In this document: positions 1-9,406 of the stretch, piece after piece
Position numbering within the stretch: position 1 is the first letter of the stretch
Layout: the number at the start of each line of letters is the position of its first letter
Source of the DNA: Afipia sp. GAS231
Lineage (GTDB): Bacteria > Pseudomonadota > Alphaproteobacteria > Rhizobiales > Xanthobacteraceae
Direction: 5' to 3'
NCBI RefSeq assembly: GCF_900103365.1
Contig: NZ_LT629703.1
Location: 7,116,501 to 7,180,500 of the forward strand
DNA: 64,000 nucleotides
Notes under the pieces: generated by a model
What the model saw: only the letters and a program-made list of their open reading frames with translations
Told to the model about the DNA's origin: nothing
Database searches by the model: none
Program-made: the position numbers and the translations under genes

Positions 1-546
1 TTGGCGCTGGTCGTCATCGCAGCGAAGCTGCTGGTGCCCGAGCAGGAAGACGAGGAGGGCGTCGAATCCGCTTCCCATCTGTGGGCGGCGGTGCAGATCG
101 TCGTCGTCGCCGATATCGTCATGAGCCTCGACAACGTGATCGCGGTGGCGGCTGCCGCCAATGGCAGCGTGCCGCTATTGGTGCTGGGCCTTGCGATCAG
201 CGTTCCCCTGATCGTCGCCGGCGCGGCCCTGATCATGGCGCTGCTGTCGCGGCTGCCGATCCTGGTCTGGGCCGGCGCCGCGCTGCTCGGCTGGATCGCC
301 GGCGATGTCATTGCCACCGACCCGGCCATTCATCCGAAACTCGATGCGCTGTTCGCGGGTCCGTTCGGCGCCAAGCTCGATTCGATGCTGGCGTCGCTTG
401 GCGCAGCACCCCATTTTGCCAATCACGGCAACGGCGGCGAACTGGTTTGCGCCGTGCTCGGCGTCATCGTGGTGCTGGCCGTCGGCGCGATCTGGCGCAA
501 GCGCGCGCTGCAAAAGCACGCCGCGCAATCCGCCACTGCGGCGTAG
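1..546 (+). CDS. TerC family integral membrane protein, 5' end missing
   Basis: The reading frame is open from the first base and ends at TAG 544-546, leaving 181 residues. The visible part holds the second half of a TerC/YjbE-type protein: a hydrophobic segment with the family signature MSLDNVIAVAAAA near residue 41, then two strongly hydrophobic segments (about residues 57-82 and 84-103), a soluble stretch, and a last membrane helix near residues 148-165 with a basic tail. The first repeat, which normally carries the matching acidic-Asn motif, should lie upstream of the window, so the TTG at position 1 is probably internal. TerC proteins are inner-membrane proteins linked to metal (manganese, calcium) homeostasis and tellurite resistance. 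The exact substrate cannot be told here. Confidence 0.85.
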   Translation: MALVVIAAKLLVPEQEDEEGVESASHLWAAVQIVVVADIVMSLDNVIAVAAAANGSVPLLVLGLAISVPLIVAGAALIMALLSRLPILVWAGAALLGWIAGDVIATDPAIHPKLDALFAGPFGAKLDSMLASLGAAPHFANHGNGGELVCAVLGVIVVLAVGAIWRKRALQKHAAQSATAA

Positions 547-658
547 CGGTTAGAGCGAAACCGGTAGTTAGGGCGTGGTCGAAGCTTTGCCGCCTTCGTG
601 GCGCGCCGGCTCGGTTGCTGTCGGTCGTCGCAGCGGCTTTCGTTCCGCTGTCGGCCAA

Positions 659-1249
659 TCATTTGGGATCGACGGCCGTCAGCGTTGCGCCGTCGGCAAT
701 GGACAAAATCGTTTTGACAAGTTGCGCCCGTTGTTTGGCCGAGAACGGCGATAGGCCAAGTACGTCCATGAACCACAGACCCTCTGTGGCGGCGTGCACC
801 AGGGCGGCGCGCTCGAAGCCGACGTCATCGGCAAAGGGCGGGAAACGCTCTTTGAAGTAGCGACGAATTGGCTCGGCAGCCTCTGCCGTCATGGACCCCG
901 CCACCAGCAGCTTCGTGCTGATCTGGTCGTCTCCATGGCTGTTATTTGCCGACGCCAGGACATAGGCCTTGAGCTGGCGGCCTCTGCCCTTGGGCAGACG
1001 TGTTGCCTCGGTCTCCCGCGCTGCCATGCGTCGATGCACAAGATGCTCGTTGGCGGCGGCGAGGAGTTGTTCCTTGAACCGAAAATGGTAGAGCAAGCCA
1101 CCCTTGCTGACACCCGCCCGGGCCGCGACGCCATCGAGTGTGACGGCAGGCACCCCGATATCTCCAATCAACTCAAGCGTGGCGTCCAGAATTTTGTCGC
1201 GGGCACTGGGACGTCCCCGCCTGCTGTTCGTTGCCTTCGATTCGCGCAT
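659..1249 (-). CDS. TetR/AcrR family transcriptional regulator
   Basis: 196 residues from the ATG at 1249. The N-terminal DNA-binding domain is clear: RGRPSARDKILDATLELI followed by the helix-turn-helix stretch TLDGVAARAGVSKGGLLYHF. The rest is the alpha-helical ligand and dimer domain. The frame stays open to 1345, but a longer start would run through the 30-bp palindrome at 1301-1330, so the 1249 ATG is preferred. The gene is divergent from the PLP-dependent enzyme at 1357 and the palindrome lies between them. The simplest reading is a local repressor controlling that enzyme and itself. The effector is unknown. Confidence 0.85.
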   Translation of the reverse strand: MRESKATNSRRGRPSARDKILDATLELIGDIGVPAVTLDGVAARAGVSKGGLLYHFRFKEQLLAAANEHLVHRRMAARETEATRLPKGRGRQLKAYVLASANNSHGDDQISTKLLVAGSMTAEAAEPIRRYFKERFPPFADDVGFERAALVHAATEGLWFMDVLGLSPFSAKQRAQLVKTILSIADGATLTAVDPK

Positions 1250-1300
1250 TTGACCCGCCAGTTCGTGAGCTTGCGATCGCCCTTGTCTTTCCGACGCGTA

Positions 1301-1330
1301 TTTACTATACCGTCTGGACGGTACAGTAAA
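1301..1330. promoter_or_regulatory. 30-bp palindrome, probable TetR operator
   Basis: The sequence TTTACTaTACCGTC, centre TG, then GACGGTAcAGTAAA is an inverted repeat that matches itself except at one internal pair and the centre. It lies 27 bp upstream of the ATG at 1357 and 52 bp upstream of the TetR start at 1249. Position and symmetry fit an operator shared by two divergent genes. Confidence 0.7.
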
Positions 1331-1356
1331 GTTAGCCCGAAACACCGGAGCGCCGC

Positions 1357-2643
1357 ATGTTACGACGTAACTTCCTTCTCGGCACGCTTGGGACGCTCGG
1401 GCTAGGCAGCGCGGGAGCCTTTGCCTTGCGCCCGACCGACGATGGCGCGCCGTATGACGAATACTTCAGGTCGTTGAACGAGGAGCTCAAGAAAAATGGC
1501 CCGATGCGGCCCTGCATGGTCATCGATCTCGACCGCATGGACCGCAACCTCGACCTCGTCACACAAACGCTGCACCGCGGCGCCAAGCACTACCGCATCG
1601 TCGAGAAATCGCTGCCGAACCGCTCGCTGATTCGCTACGTCGCCGAGCGTTCCGGCGCCAGGCGGCTGATGTCCTTTCATCAGCCCTTCCTCAATATCGA
1701 CGCTGAAGTGTTTCCCGACTTCGACATCCTGATGGGCAAACCGCTGCCGGTTCACTCCGCGTCGCTTTTCTACCGGCAGCTGAGGGGCCCGTTCGACCCA
1801 TCTCGTCAACTGCAATGGCTAATCGATACGCCCGCGCGCCTGCAGCAATACCTGCAGCTGGCCCAGAGTCTCGGCACCCGGCTGCGCGCCAACATCGAGA
1901 TCGATGTCGGGCTGCATCGCGGCGGGGTCGACAGCAATGCGACCCTGGGCCAGATGCTCGACATCATCAGCGCCAACCCGCAGCAACTCGAGTTTGCCGG
2001 CTTTATGGGCTATGACGGACATGTCGGCTTGGGCGTGCCTCATATTTTGGGGACGGCCGAGGAGCTGTTTACCAAGGTTATGGCGATCTATCGAGGCTTC
2101 GTCGACTACACGCGCAGCCAATATCCCAAGCTCTGGCACGATGGCCTCACGCTCAACACCGGTGGCAGTCCGAGTTACAAGCTGCACGAAGCCGAAAAAA
2201 TCAGTACCGAGGTCTCGGTCGGGACCGCGTTGCTCAAGCCCACGCACTACGATCTGGAAACACTCGCCAGCCACGTGCCCGCTGCATTCATCGCCACTCC
2301 GGTGCTCAAAGCTACCGGACCCGTGATGATCCCGGCGCTCGATGGCAATTCGAAGATCTTCTCGTGGTGGGACGTCAACCAGCGCGAGACCTTTTACATT
2401 TACGGAGGCTACTGGCTTGCCGAATACGCGTCGCCTAAAGGCCTCCGGTTCAACAAACCGCTCGGTCACAGTGCCAATCAGGAAAACCTCAACGGCTCTT
2501 CTGCGGTAGGGTTGCAGGTGGATGACCACGTATTCCTGCGGCCGGCCATCACGGAAGGCCTATTGCTGCAATTCGGCGACTTGATCACGGTGCGCGGCGG
2601 AAAAATCCAGGACTACTGGCCGGCGTATTCGCAAACCGGTTGA
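1357..2643 (+). CDS. Exported PLP-dependent alanine racemase-fold enzyme (DSD1/D-threonine aldolase-like)
   Basis: 428 residues. The N-terminus MLRRNFLLGTLGTLGLGSAG has a twin-arginine-like RRNFL followed by a hydrophobic core, suggesting Tat export of a folded cofactor enzyme. The mature part resembles fold-type III PLP enzymes (alanine racemase N-terminal domain): VIDLDRMDRNL leads into the first strand and IVEKSLPN carries the expected PLP lysine (about residue 84). The C-terminal beta domain includes DDHVFLRPA and ends in a short WPAY motif. Relatives act on D-amino acids or 3-hydroxy amino acids. The substrate here is not determinable. The divergent TetR gene and palindrome suggest inducible expression. 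Confidence 0.75.
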   Translation: MLRRNFLLGTLGTLGLGSAGAFALRPTDDGAPYDEYFRSLNEELKKNGPMRPCMVIDLDRMDRNLDLVTQTLHRGAKHYRIVEKSLPNRSLIRYVAERSGARRLMSFHQPFLNIDAEVFPDFDILMGKPLPVHSASLFYRQLRGPFDPSRQLQWLIDTPARLQQYLQLAQSLGTRLRANIEIDVGLHRGGVDSNATLGQMLDIISANPQQLEFAGFMGYDGHVGLGVPHILGTAEELFTKVMAIYRGFVDYTRSQYPKLWHDGLTLNTGGSPSYKLHEAEKISTEVSVGTALLKPTHYDLETLASHVPAAFIATPVLKATGPVMIPALDGNSKIFSWWDVNQRETFYIYGGYWLAEYASPKGLRFNKPLGHSANQENLNGSSAVGLQVDDHVFLRPAITEGLLLQFGDLITVRGGKIQDYWPAYSQTG

Positions 2644-2787
2644 GATACCGTCCAATGCGAGGGCGGCAGGTGCAAGCGAGCAATGCAATCAGCCCGGCCC
2701 AAATGCCGCCTTCGGCGACTGGATCGCATACCTGAGCGCTGCAGGCCATGTTAGCATCGACGCCTTCTGCGGTGGCCGAGGTGCCGA

Positions 2788-2997
2788 ATGCCGTTCAAAC
2801 CGCCCTTCGTCACAGAGATGGACCTCTTGCGCGCACGCAAGGTCGTATGCGCATTGGCACCGCTCAAGGGACTCTCGGCCGACGATGCCGAGATCGTTGC
2901 GCGAACCGTTGCCCAAAGTTTTGCGGAGGGTCGCCAGCGCGGTTTTGATATCGCGAAGGCCGAACTGGAAGGCGGACTGGCCAGACCCAGCGTCTGA
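2788..2997 (+). CDS. Small conserved-looking hypothetical protein, 69 aa
   Basis: ATG at 2788 with GAGG about 9 bases upstream. The 69-residue product is mostly helical (DLLRARKVVCALAPLKGLSA and DDAEIVARTVAQSFAEGRQR), with no signal peptide or membrane segment. Composition and codon use resemble the neighbours. It sits alone between the PLP enzyme and the convergent ppx gene. No function can be assigned. It could be a non-coding frame, but the ribosome site and amphipathic pattern favour a real gene. Confidence 0.5.
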   Translation: MPFKPPFVTEMDLLRARKVVCALAPLKGLSADDAEIVARTVAQSFAEGRQRGFDIAKAELEGGLARPSV

Positions 2998-3030
2998 GGC
3001 GCCGCTACTTCGATGGTGCTTCGCTCAGTC

Positions 3031-4533
3031 TTACTTTCGTACGATCGATCCGGATCGCCCGACCAGCCGCGCCAGTTGCTTGAAGCGGCTGCCGACGCGA
3101 TCGGCGACGAGATCGACCATTCGGTGTTCGAACACCAGCATCAGCTTGCGGCCGCGGGTGCGGAAATGCGTCGCCGGCAGCACGCCGGTGCGTGCGGCGG
3201 AGATCAGATGCGCGACGCGGAACGCGGCGCCGAGAACCCGGGCGCGTTCGACCATCGCCGGCGGCAGCAGTTCACGGATCTGCGCCGGCGGCTCGTTTTC
3301 CTCGCTCAGGCCGGCGTAACGATAGAACACCGATAGCGCGACGAAGGCGCGGCCCTGGTGGCTGATCGAGCCGAAATTGCCGTTGGTGATCAGGCTCAGC
3401 GTTTCCTCGCCGCGGTGGTCGGGATGCACCCGCCAGCCGACATCCGACAGCAAGCAGGCGGCATGGCGCAGCCGGCGGTCTTCCTCGGTCTCGCGCAGCT
3501 TCACCACCCGGACCAGCCGGTCGGTCCAGCCGACCAGTTCCTCGGCATGGCGCGCGGACCGCGACAACAATCCGTTCAGGGTCTGCGCGGCGCAGATGAA
3601 TCCGTCCTTGTCGCGCTCCTGCTGCGGCAGCATCTCGTAGAGCAGGCCCTCGCGTACGCCGAAGGTCGAGAACACGATCGTCTTCGGCTTGGCGACGCGG
3701 ATGATGTATTCCAGCACCAGCGCCGCATAGGTCAAAAGCGGCCGTCTGGCGTCGGCGATGATTTCGATGTTGGCCAGCATGTTGGCCGCCGCGAGCCGGC
3801 GCAGGCGCCGCGCGAAATCCAGCGCTTCCGCTGCGGAAATCGAATAGCCGTGCATCACCCGCAGCGGATAGCCGCTCTGGAGGATGTGGATACGCGCCAG
3901 CGCGCGCCAGGTGCCGCCGACCGCATAGAAGGTGCGTCCGCGACCGGCTTTGAGCTGCGCCACGTCGGTGAGCTCAGTCCTGACGATGCGCTCGGCGCGC
4001 TTGAGTGATTTGTCGGCGAGATCCTGCAGCGCGAGGCTTCCGAGCGGCAAGGTCACGCCGCTGCGGACGCGGTTGCCGCGGACGTCGATCAGCTCCAGCG
4101 AGCCGCCGCCGAGGTCGCCGACGATGCCGTCGGGATTGTGAATGCCGGAGATGACGCCGAGCGCGGACAGCTTGGCTTCGCGCGGGCCGGACAGAATCTC
4201 GATCTTCGCGCCGCAGATCCGTTCGGCCTTGGCGATGAAGTCGGCACCGTTCTCGGCGTCGCGGCAAGCCGCGGTGGCGATCGCGTAGACGCGGCCGACC
4301 TGCTGTATCCGGCACAGCGCCCGAAATCGCCGCAGCGCCGTCAGCGCCTTGGCGACGGCGTCTGCCGCCAGCAGGCCGGTGCTCTGGACCTCGCGGCCGA
4401 GCCCGCACAGCGCCTTCTCGTTGAAGATCGTGACAAGGCTGCGCGCCATCCGCTCATAGACAACGAGACGAACCGAGTTCGAACCGATGTCGATGACAGC
4501 GACGCTGGAGGTGCGTTTGCGCGGCCGCTTCAC
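3031..4533 (-). CDS. ppx: Exopolyphosphatase (Ppx/GppA family)
   Basis: 500 residues, the usual size for alphaproteobacterial Ppx. The actin-like ATPase fold shows at the N-terminus as VAVIDIGSNSVRLVVYE (about residues 11-27), and the second phosphate loop as IVGDLGGGSLELIDV (about residue 137). The C-terminal half is the helical HD-like region. The enzyme releases orthophosphate from the end of polyphosphate chains and may also act on pppGpp. The gene starts 12 bases after the ppk stop on the same strand, so the synthesis and breakdown enzymes are almost certainly co-transcribed. Confidence 0.93.
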   Translation of the reverse strand: MKRPRKRTSSVAVIDIGSNSVRLVVYERMARSLVTIFNEKALCGLGREVQSTGLLAADAVAKALTALRRFRALCRIQQVGRVYAIATAACRDAENGADFIAKAERICGAKIEILSGPREAKLSALGVISGIHNPDGIVGDLGGGSLELIDVRGNRVRSGVTLPLGSLALQDLADKSLKRAERIVRTELTDVAQLKAGRGRTFYAVGGTWRALARIHILQSGYPLRVMHGYSISAAEALDFARRLRRLAAANMLANIEIIADARRPLLTYAALVLEYIIRVAKPKTIVFSTFGVREGLLYEMLPQQERDKDGFICAAQTLNGLLSRSARHAEELVGWTDRLVRVVKLRETEEDRRLRHAACLLSDVGWRVHPDHRGEETLSLITNGNFGSISHQGRAFVALSVFYRYAGLSEENEPPAQIRELLPPAMVERARVLGAAFRVAHLISAARTGVLPATHFRTRGRKLMLVFEHRMVDLVADRVGSRFKQLARLVGRSGSIVRK

Positions 4534-4545
4534 AGCCGCGCTCCG

Positions 4546-6807
4546 TTATGTCGATTGCTGACGCTCGTTCCGACGGGTGAGGCGGCGCGGCGAAGATTCC
4601 TTGAGAGACTTTCCACGGCCTGACAGACTCGGATTGGTCATGAAGTAATTGTGCAGATTGAACGGCTCTTCGCCTTTCGCGGCCTTCATACGCGTTGAAG
4701 ACCCATCGGGCAACAATTGCCAGCTCTGCTCGGTATCCTTCAGGTTAGCGACCATGATCTGTTCGAGAACCTGCTGATGCACCGTGGGATTTTGCAGCGG
4801 ACAGAGGATTTCGACGCGGCGGTCGAGGTTGCGCGGCATCATGTCGGCCGACGAGATATACACAGCCGCTTTGGTGCTCGGCAGGCCCTGACCCATACCA
4901 AAGCAGTAGATTCGGCCGTGTTCGAGAAAGCGGCCGATGATCGATTTGACCCGGATGTTGTCGGACAGTCCGGCAATGCCCGGCCGCAGGCAGCAGATGC
5001 CGCGCACCACCAGTTCGATCGACACGCCACCCTGCGAGGCCTCGTACAGCGCGTCGATGACATCGGGGTCGACCAGCGAGTTCATCTTCATCCAGATCGC
5101 GGCGGGCTTGCCGTGCTTGGCGTGATTGGTCTCGCCCTTGATGTGCTCGATGATCCGCTTGCGCAGCGTCAGCGGCGACACCGCCATCTTCTCGATGTCG
5201 CTCGGTTCGGCGTAGCCGGTGATGTAGTTGAACACCCGCGCCGCATCGCGGCCGATCGTGGGGTCTGAGGTGAAGTAGGACAGATCGGTATAGATGCGCG
5301 CCGTCACCGGGTGATAGTTGCCGGTGCCGGTGTGGACATAGGTGGCGAGATTGCCGCCCTCGCGGCGCACCACCATCGACAGCTTGGCGTGGGTCTTCAG
5401 TTCGATGAAGCCGTACACCACCTGCACGCCGGCGCGTTCGAGGTCGCGCGCCCAGCGGATATTGGCTTCCTCGTCGAAGCGGGCCTTGAGCTCGATCAGC
5501 GCGGTCACCGACTTGCCGGCCTCGGCGGCCTCCGCCAGCGCGCGCACGATCGGCGAATTGTTGGACGTGCGGTACAGCGTCTGCTTGATGGCGACGACAT
5601 CGGGGTCGCGCGCGGCCTGCTGCAGGAACTGGACGACGACGTCGAAGGATTCGTAGGGGTGATGGACGATCAGGTCCTTCTGCCGGATTGCTGCAAAGAT
5701 GTCGCCGCCATGATCGCGGACGCGTTCGGGGTGGCGCGGCACGTAGGGCACGAATTCGAGATCCGGGCGGTCGATGCGGGTCAATTGCGACAGCTCGTTC
5801 ATCGCCAGCACGCCGTCGACCAGGAAGATCTCGTCGTCGGCGGTGGACAGCGCGCGCTGCACGAAGGCGCGCAGCTCTTCCGGCATCTTGGCCTCGATCT
5901 CGAGCCGGATCACCGATCCGCGGCGGCGGCGCTTCAGCGCGGTCTCGAACAGGCGGACCAGATCCTCGGCCTCTTCCTCGATTTCCAGTTCGGAATCGCG
6001 GATGACACGGAACGCGCCCTGGCCCTTGACGGTGTAGCCGGGGAACAGGCGGCCGATGAACAGGCCGGTAGCCTGTTCCAGCGTGATCAGCCGCACCGCG
6101 CCGTCCTTGCCCGCGGGCATGCGGATGAAGCGATCGATCTTGCCGGGCATGCGGATCAGCGCGTTCATCGGCTTGCCGTCAGAGACCCGCGCCAGATGCA
6201 GCGCAATGGTGAAGCCGAGGCTCGGGATGAACGGGAAGGGGTGCGCCGGATCGATCGCCAGCGGCGTCAGCAGCGGGAAGATGTTGCGGAGAAAGTGATC
6301 CTCGATCCAGCTCCGTTCCGTCTTGGTGACGTCGTGGCCGTCAACGAGCACGATGCCATGCTCGGACAGTGTGGGGCGCAGGTTGCTCCAGATCGCCTGC
6401 TGATCGGAGGCGAGTTCGGAAACGGTCTTGTTGATGGCGACGAGCTGTTCGGACGGCGTGAGCCCGTCGGGGCTGCGTTCGGCGATGCCTTCGCGGACCT
6501 GCGCCTTGATGCCGGCGACGCGAACCATGAAGAACTCATCAAGGTTATTGGCGGAAATCGACAGGAACCGGACCCGCTCCAGCACGGGGTGGCCTGGATT
6601 GACGGCTTCCTCGAGCACCCGGCGGTTGAAATGCAGCCAGGACAGTTCGCGGTTAATGAATCGCTCGGGGCTGGTCGCGATCGCAGGAGGAGCCTCGGCG
6701 CTGGCCTCTTTTTCTTTTATTTCAATAACTTGTGCCGATTCCATGAAGCTTCGATCCATCTCAGCCGAGGGCGCAAAAGGCTTTAGCGCGGGGTCAGCGC
6801 GAACCAT
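4546..6807 (-). CDS. ppk1: Polyphosphate kinase 1
   Basis: 753 residues, close to the family norm plus an N-terminal extension. The N-domain begins with [20 protein letters not shown] (about residue 49). The catalytic histidine region reads [19 protein letters not shown] and a second conserved site reads [14 protein letters not shown]1 transfers the terminal phosphate of ATP onto polyphosphate through a phosphohistidine. It precedes ppx and follows hdaA on the same strand. The start is uncertain: ATGs at 6807, 6759 and 6744 are all possible and none has a strong ribosome site. The conserved domain begins well after all three. Confidence 0.95.
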   Translation of the reverse strand: MVRADPALKPFAPSAEMDRSFMESAQVIEIKEKEASAEAPPAIATSPERFINRELSWLHFNRRVLEEAVNPGHPVLERVRFLSISANNLDEFFMVRVAGIKAQVREGIAERSPDGLTPSEQLVAINKTVSELASDQQAIWSNLRPTLSEHGIVLVDGHDVTKTERSWIEDHFLRNIFPLLTPLAIDPAHPFPFIPSLGFTIALHLARVSDGKPMNALIRMPGKIDRFIRMPAGKDGAVRLITLEQATGLFIGRLFPGYTVKGQGAFRVIRDSELEIEEEAEDLVRLFETALKRRRRGSVIRLEIEAKMPEELRAFVQRALSTADDEIFLVDGVLAMNELSQLTRIDRPDLEFVPYVPRHPERVRDHGGDIFAAIRQKDLIVHHPYESFDVVVQFLQQAARDPDVVAIKQTLYRTSNNSPIVRALAEAAEAGKSVTALIELKARFDEEANIRWARDLERAGVQVVYGFIELKTHAKLSMVVRREGGNLATYVHTGTGNYHPVTARIYTDLSYFTSDPTIGRDAARVFNYITGYAEPSDIEKMAVSPLTLRKRIIEHIKGETNHAKHGKPAAIWMKMNSLVDPDVIDALYEASQGGVSIELVVRGICCLRPGIAGLSDNIRVKSIIGRFLEHGRIYCFGMGQGLPSTKAAVYISSADMMPRNLDRRVEILCPLQNPTVHQQVLEQIMVANLKDTEQSWQLLPDGSSTRMKAAKGEEPFNLHNYFMTNPSLSGRGKSLKESSPRRLTRRNERQQST

Positions 6808-6882
6808 GTGATACGCGAATGACGTTTCAATGACATTGATGTTCCGCCAGCTTCCGCCGTCAAGGCGGTAGCCGCCGCCGGA

Positions 6883-7560
6883 TCAGGCATTGCGCAATAA
6901 TTCGGCAGCCAGCGCCCGGGTTACCGGCCGGCCCAGCCGCAGCGCTTCGGTATCCAGGAGGTCGATGGCCTGGCGGACCGCGGCATAGGACCGCTCCAGC
7001 CGCGTGGTCAGATAGCTCACGACGGTCTCGTCGATGCTCATCTGGCGGTCGGCGCAGAACTTGACGATCAGGCCGCGAAACAGGAGATCGTCGGGCGGCA
7101 GCAGCGACACCATCGGAATCGCGCGCAGCCGGGAGCGGAGATCGCGCAGTTCGACCTCAAACGCAATGGGCGGAAGGCGCGCGGTGATCAGCACCGAAAC
7201 CTCGTCCTCGCGCGCGAGATTCAACAGATGGAACATCGCGCGTTCGTCGAAATCCTGTGGCCGCAAATCTTCCACCACCAGCGCGCCGGTGGCGAGCGCA
7301 CCGGGAACAGCGGCGGCGTTGAGCGCATGCGCCGAGGTCGAGCGTGCGCCGGCCTCTTCGGCCCAGATCGCGGCGAGATGGCTTTTGCCGGAACCTTCAG
7401 GTCCGACCAGCAGCATGACGCGGTTCGGCCAGTCCGGCCAGCTGTCGATCAGCGCGAGGCCCGCCTCATTGGCCGGCCCTTCCAGAAAATTGTCGCGGGT
7501 CAGGCTCTCTGCATGCGGCAAAGCAAAAGCAAGCTGACGGGGTTGAACGCGAACTGCCAC
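6883..7560 (-). CDS. hdaA: DnaA-homologous regulatory ATPase HdaA
   Basis: 225 residues with a GTG start at 7560 and GGAG just upstream. It is a short DnaA/Hda-type AAA+ protein without the DNA-binding domain IV. The N-terminus RQLAFALP fits the sliding-clamp-binding motif of Hda, followed by a Walker A loop VGPEGSGKSHL and a Walker B-like ALVVEDLRP. Hda proteins work with the DNA-loaded beta clamp to stimulate ATP hydrolysis by DnaA and prevent re-initiation. Its place between the phosphatidyltransferase and ppk matches the usual alphaproteobacterial order. Confidence 0.88.
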   Translation of the reverse strand: MAVRVQPRQLAFALPHAESLTRDNFLEGPANEAGLALIDSWPDWPNRVMLLVGPEGSGKSHLAAIWAEEAGARSTSAHALNAAAVPGALATGALVVEDLRPQDFDERAMFHLLNLAREDEVSVLITARLPPIAFEVELRDLRSRLRAIPMVSLLPPDDLLFRGLIVKFCADRQMSIDETVVSYLTTRLERSYAAVRQAIDLLDTEALRLGRPVTRALAAELLRNA

Positions 7561-7584
7561 GCAAGTCTCCGGGAAGCCTACCTA

Positions 7585-7634
7585 TAGCGTTTTTCGAACG
7601 AAGTGGGCACTGGTTCGCGTTAAGAAAGCGCGTC
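7585..7634. repeat. Short intergenic repeat, family F copy 1 (partial)
   Basis: The segment reads agcgtttttcgaacgaagtg, then a variant of the ggttcgcgt...aagaaa.cgcgtc core shared with copies near 12850, 30190, 34342 and 36874. It lies between hdaA and the phosphatidyltransferase gene. It lacks the hairpin half found in longer copies. Confidence 0.65.
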
Positions 7635-8176
7635 TATCTCGCTTCGATCGTGCTCATGTGCCGTACCCACTCGACGAGATAGAGCGAGACCGAAACCAAA
7701 GTAAAGACCGTCACGAAGCCCATCAGGATCCAGTCGTACGGCGCCGGCTTGAAGTTGAAGCCGAGCGAGGCCAGCACCAATGCTGCGAACGCTACCTGTG
7801 CCACCGTGTTGAGCTTCGACACCATCGAGGGCTTCATCGGCACCGGCTTGTCGAACAGCCACGACACGATCACGGCGGTGACGATCATGATGTCGCGCGA
7901 CACCACCAGGATCACGATCCAGCGCGGCACCGCGCCCCAGATTCCGAGCGCGACAAAGATCGATACGAGGAGCGCCTTGTCGGCCAGGGGATCGAGCAGG
8001 GCGCCGAGCTCGCTCGCCATGTTGAACCGCTTGGCGAGGAAGCCGTCGACGGCATCGCTGACGCCGGCGATGACAAAGATCGCGAACGCAATTTCCATCT
8101 GACTGGAGACGATCGCCCAGACGATGATTGGCACCAGGATGATACGTCCCAGCGTGATGATATTCGGAATACTCAA
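7634..8176 (-). CDS. CDP-alcohol phosphatidyltransferase (PgsA-like)
   Basis: 180 residues with a TTG start at 8176 preceded by GGGAAG. The family signature DxxDGxxAxR...GxxxDxxxD is present as [19 protein letters not shown] followed by ALLDPLADK (about residues 40-70). Several membrane helices are apparent. Such enzymes join a CDP-diacylglycerol to an alcohol. The best guess is phosphatidylglycerophosphate synthase, but cardiolipin-synthase-like members share the signature. It leads the leftward run toward hdaA and is divergent from purM. Confidence 0.8.
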   Translation of the reverse strand: MSIPNIITLGRIILVPIIVWAIVSSQMEIAFAIFVIAGVSDAVDGFLAKRFNMASELGALLDPLADKALLVSIFVALGIWGAVPRWIVILVVSRDIMIVTAVIVSWLFDKPVPMKPSMVSKLNTVAQVAFAALVLASLGFNFKPAPYDWILMGFVTVFTLVSVSLYLVEWVRHMSTIEAR

Positions 8177-8328
8177 CTCGGTCGCTTCCCGGCTCCCGGA
8201 CTGTCCGGTCCGGCCCTTGGCGGGGCCGTCCGGCTGTTATCTACATAGTATATGCGGGCAGGGCTTGCGAGCCATTGCAGGAACGCGGAATTCCTCGTAA
8301 CCAGCCGTCATCTTACTGGAATTTGGGC

Positions 8329-9402
8329 ATGAACGACCGCAAAAATGGCCTCACTTACGCGGATTCGGGCGTCGATATCGATGCCGGCAACCGCCTGGTC
8401 GATCTGATCAAGCCGATGGTGCGCGCCACCGCGCGTGCCGGCGCGGACGCCGAAATCGGCGGCTTTGGCGGGCTGTTCGACCTCAAGGCCGCCGGCTTCA
8501 AGGACCCGATCCTGGTGGCCGCGACCGATGGCGTGGGCACCAAGGTCAAGATCGCCATCGAGACCGGCCTGCATGGCGGCATCGGCGTCGACCTGGTCGC
8601 GATGTCGGTCAACGACCTGGTGGTGCAGGGCGCCGAGCCGCTGTTCTTCCTCGACTATTTTGCCTGCGGCAAGCTCGATCCGGAAGCGACGGCGTCGATC
8701 GTGGCTGGCATTGCCGAAGGCTGTCGCGAATCCGGCTGCGCCCTGATCGGCGGCGAGACCGCGGAAATGCCCGGGCTCTACAAGGACGGCGATTACGATC
8801 TCGGCGGCTTTGCGGTCGGCGCCGCCGAACGCGGCACGCTGTTGCCGGCATCGGATATCGCCGCGGGCGATGCGGTGATTGGCCTCGCCTCGTCGGGCAT
8901 TCATTCCAACGGCTTCTCGCTGGTACGCAAGATCGTGGAAATCTCCGGTCTCGGCTTCGATGCGCCGGCGCCGTTCTCGCCGGTCATGACGCTGGGTGGC
9001 GCGCTGCTGGCGCCGACCCGCCTCTACGTGAAATCATGCCTGCGCGCGATCCGCGAGACCGGTGCGGTCAAGGGGCTCGCCCACATCACCGGCGGCGGCT
9101 TCACCGACAACATTCCGCGCGTGCTGCCGAAACATCTCGGCGTAGGCATCGATCTGGCGCGGCTGCCGGTCTTGCCGGTGTTCAAGTGGCTGGCGGCCCA
9201 GGGCGGCATCGCCGAACTCGAATTGCTGCGCACCTTCAACTGCGGCATCGGCATGATCGCCATCGTCAAGCCGGACGCCATCGAAGCGGTCACCGAGATT
9301 TTCACGCAAGCCGGCGAGACCGTGGCTCTGCTCGGCGAAGTGATCCCGGCTGAGGGTGAGCACCGCGTGGTCTATAACGGTCATCTCGACCTTTCGCAGT
9401 GA
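8329..9402 (+). CDS. purM: Phosphoribosylformylglycinamidine cyclo-ligase
   Basis: 357 residues from the ATG at 8329. The open frame extends upstream to 8275, but the product then starts with non-homologous residues, whereas [20 protein letters not shown] is the standard PurM N-terminus. The AIR synthetase fold is clear: [26 protein letters not shown] and [16 protein letters not shown]. PurM closes the imidazole ring, forming AIR from FGAM with ATP, in de novo purine synthesis. purN begins 4 bases after the stop, so the two form an operon. Confidence 0.97.
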   Translation: MNDRKNGLTYADSGVDIDAGNRLVDLIKPMVRATARAGADAEIGGFGGLFDLKAAGFKDPILVAATDGVGTKVKIAIETGLHGGIGVDLVAMSVNDLVVQGAEPLFFLDYFACGKLDPEATASIVAGIAEGCRESGCALIGGETAEMPGLYKDGDYDLGGFAVGAAERGTLLPASDIAAGDAVIGLASSGIHSNGFSLVRKIVEISGLGFDAPAPFSPVMTLGGALLAPTRLYVKSCLRAIRETGAVKGLAHITGGGFTDNIPRVLPKHLGVGIDLARLPVLPVFKWLAAQGGIAELELLRTFNCGIGMIAIVKPDAIEAVTEIFTQAGETVALLGEVIPAEGEHRVVYNGHLDLSQ

Positions 9403-9406
9403 CATC

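Noticed and set aside
5311..6786. 491-codon open frame opposite ppk1
   Set aside because: It is fully antisense to the strongly supported ppk1, shows no domain, and its length follows from high GC.
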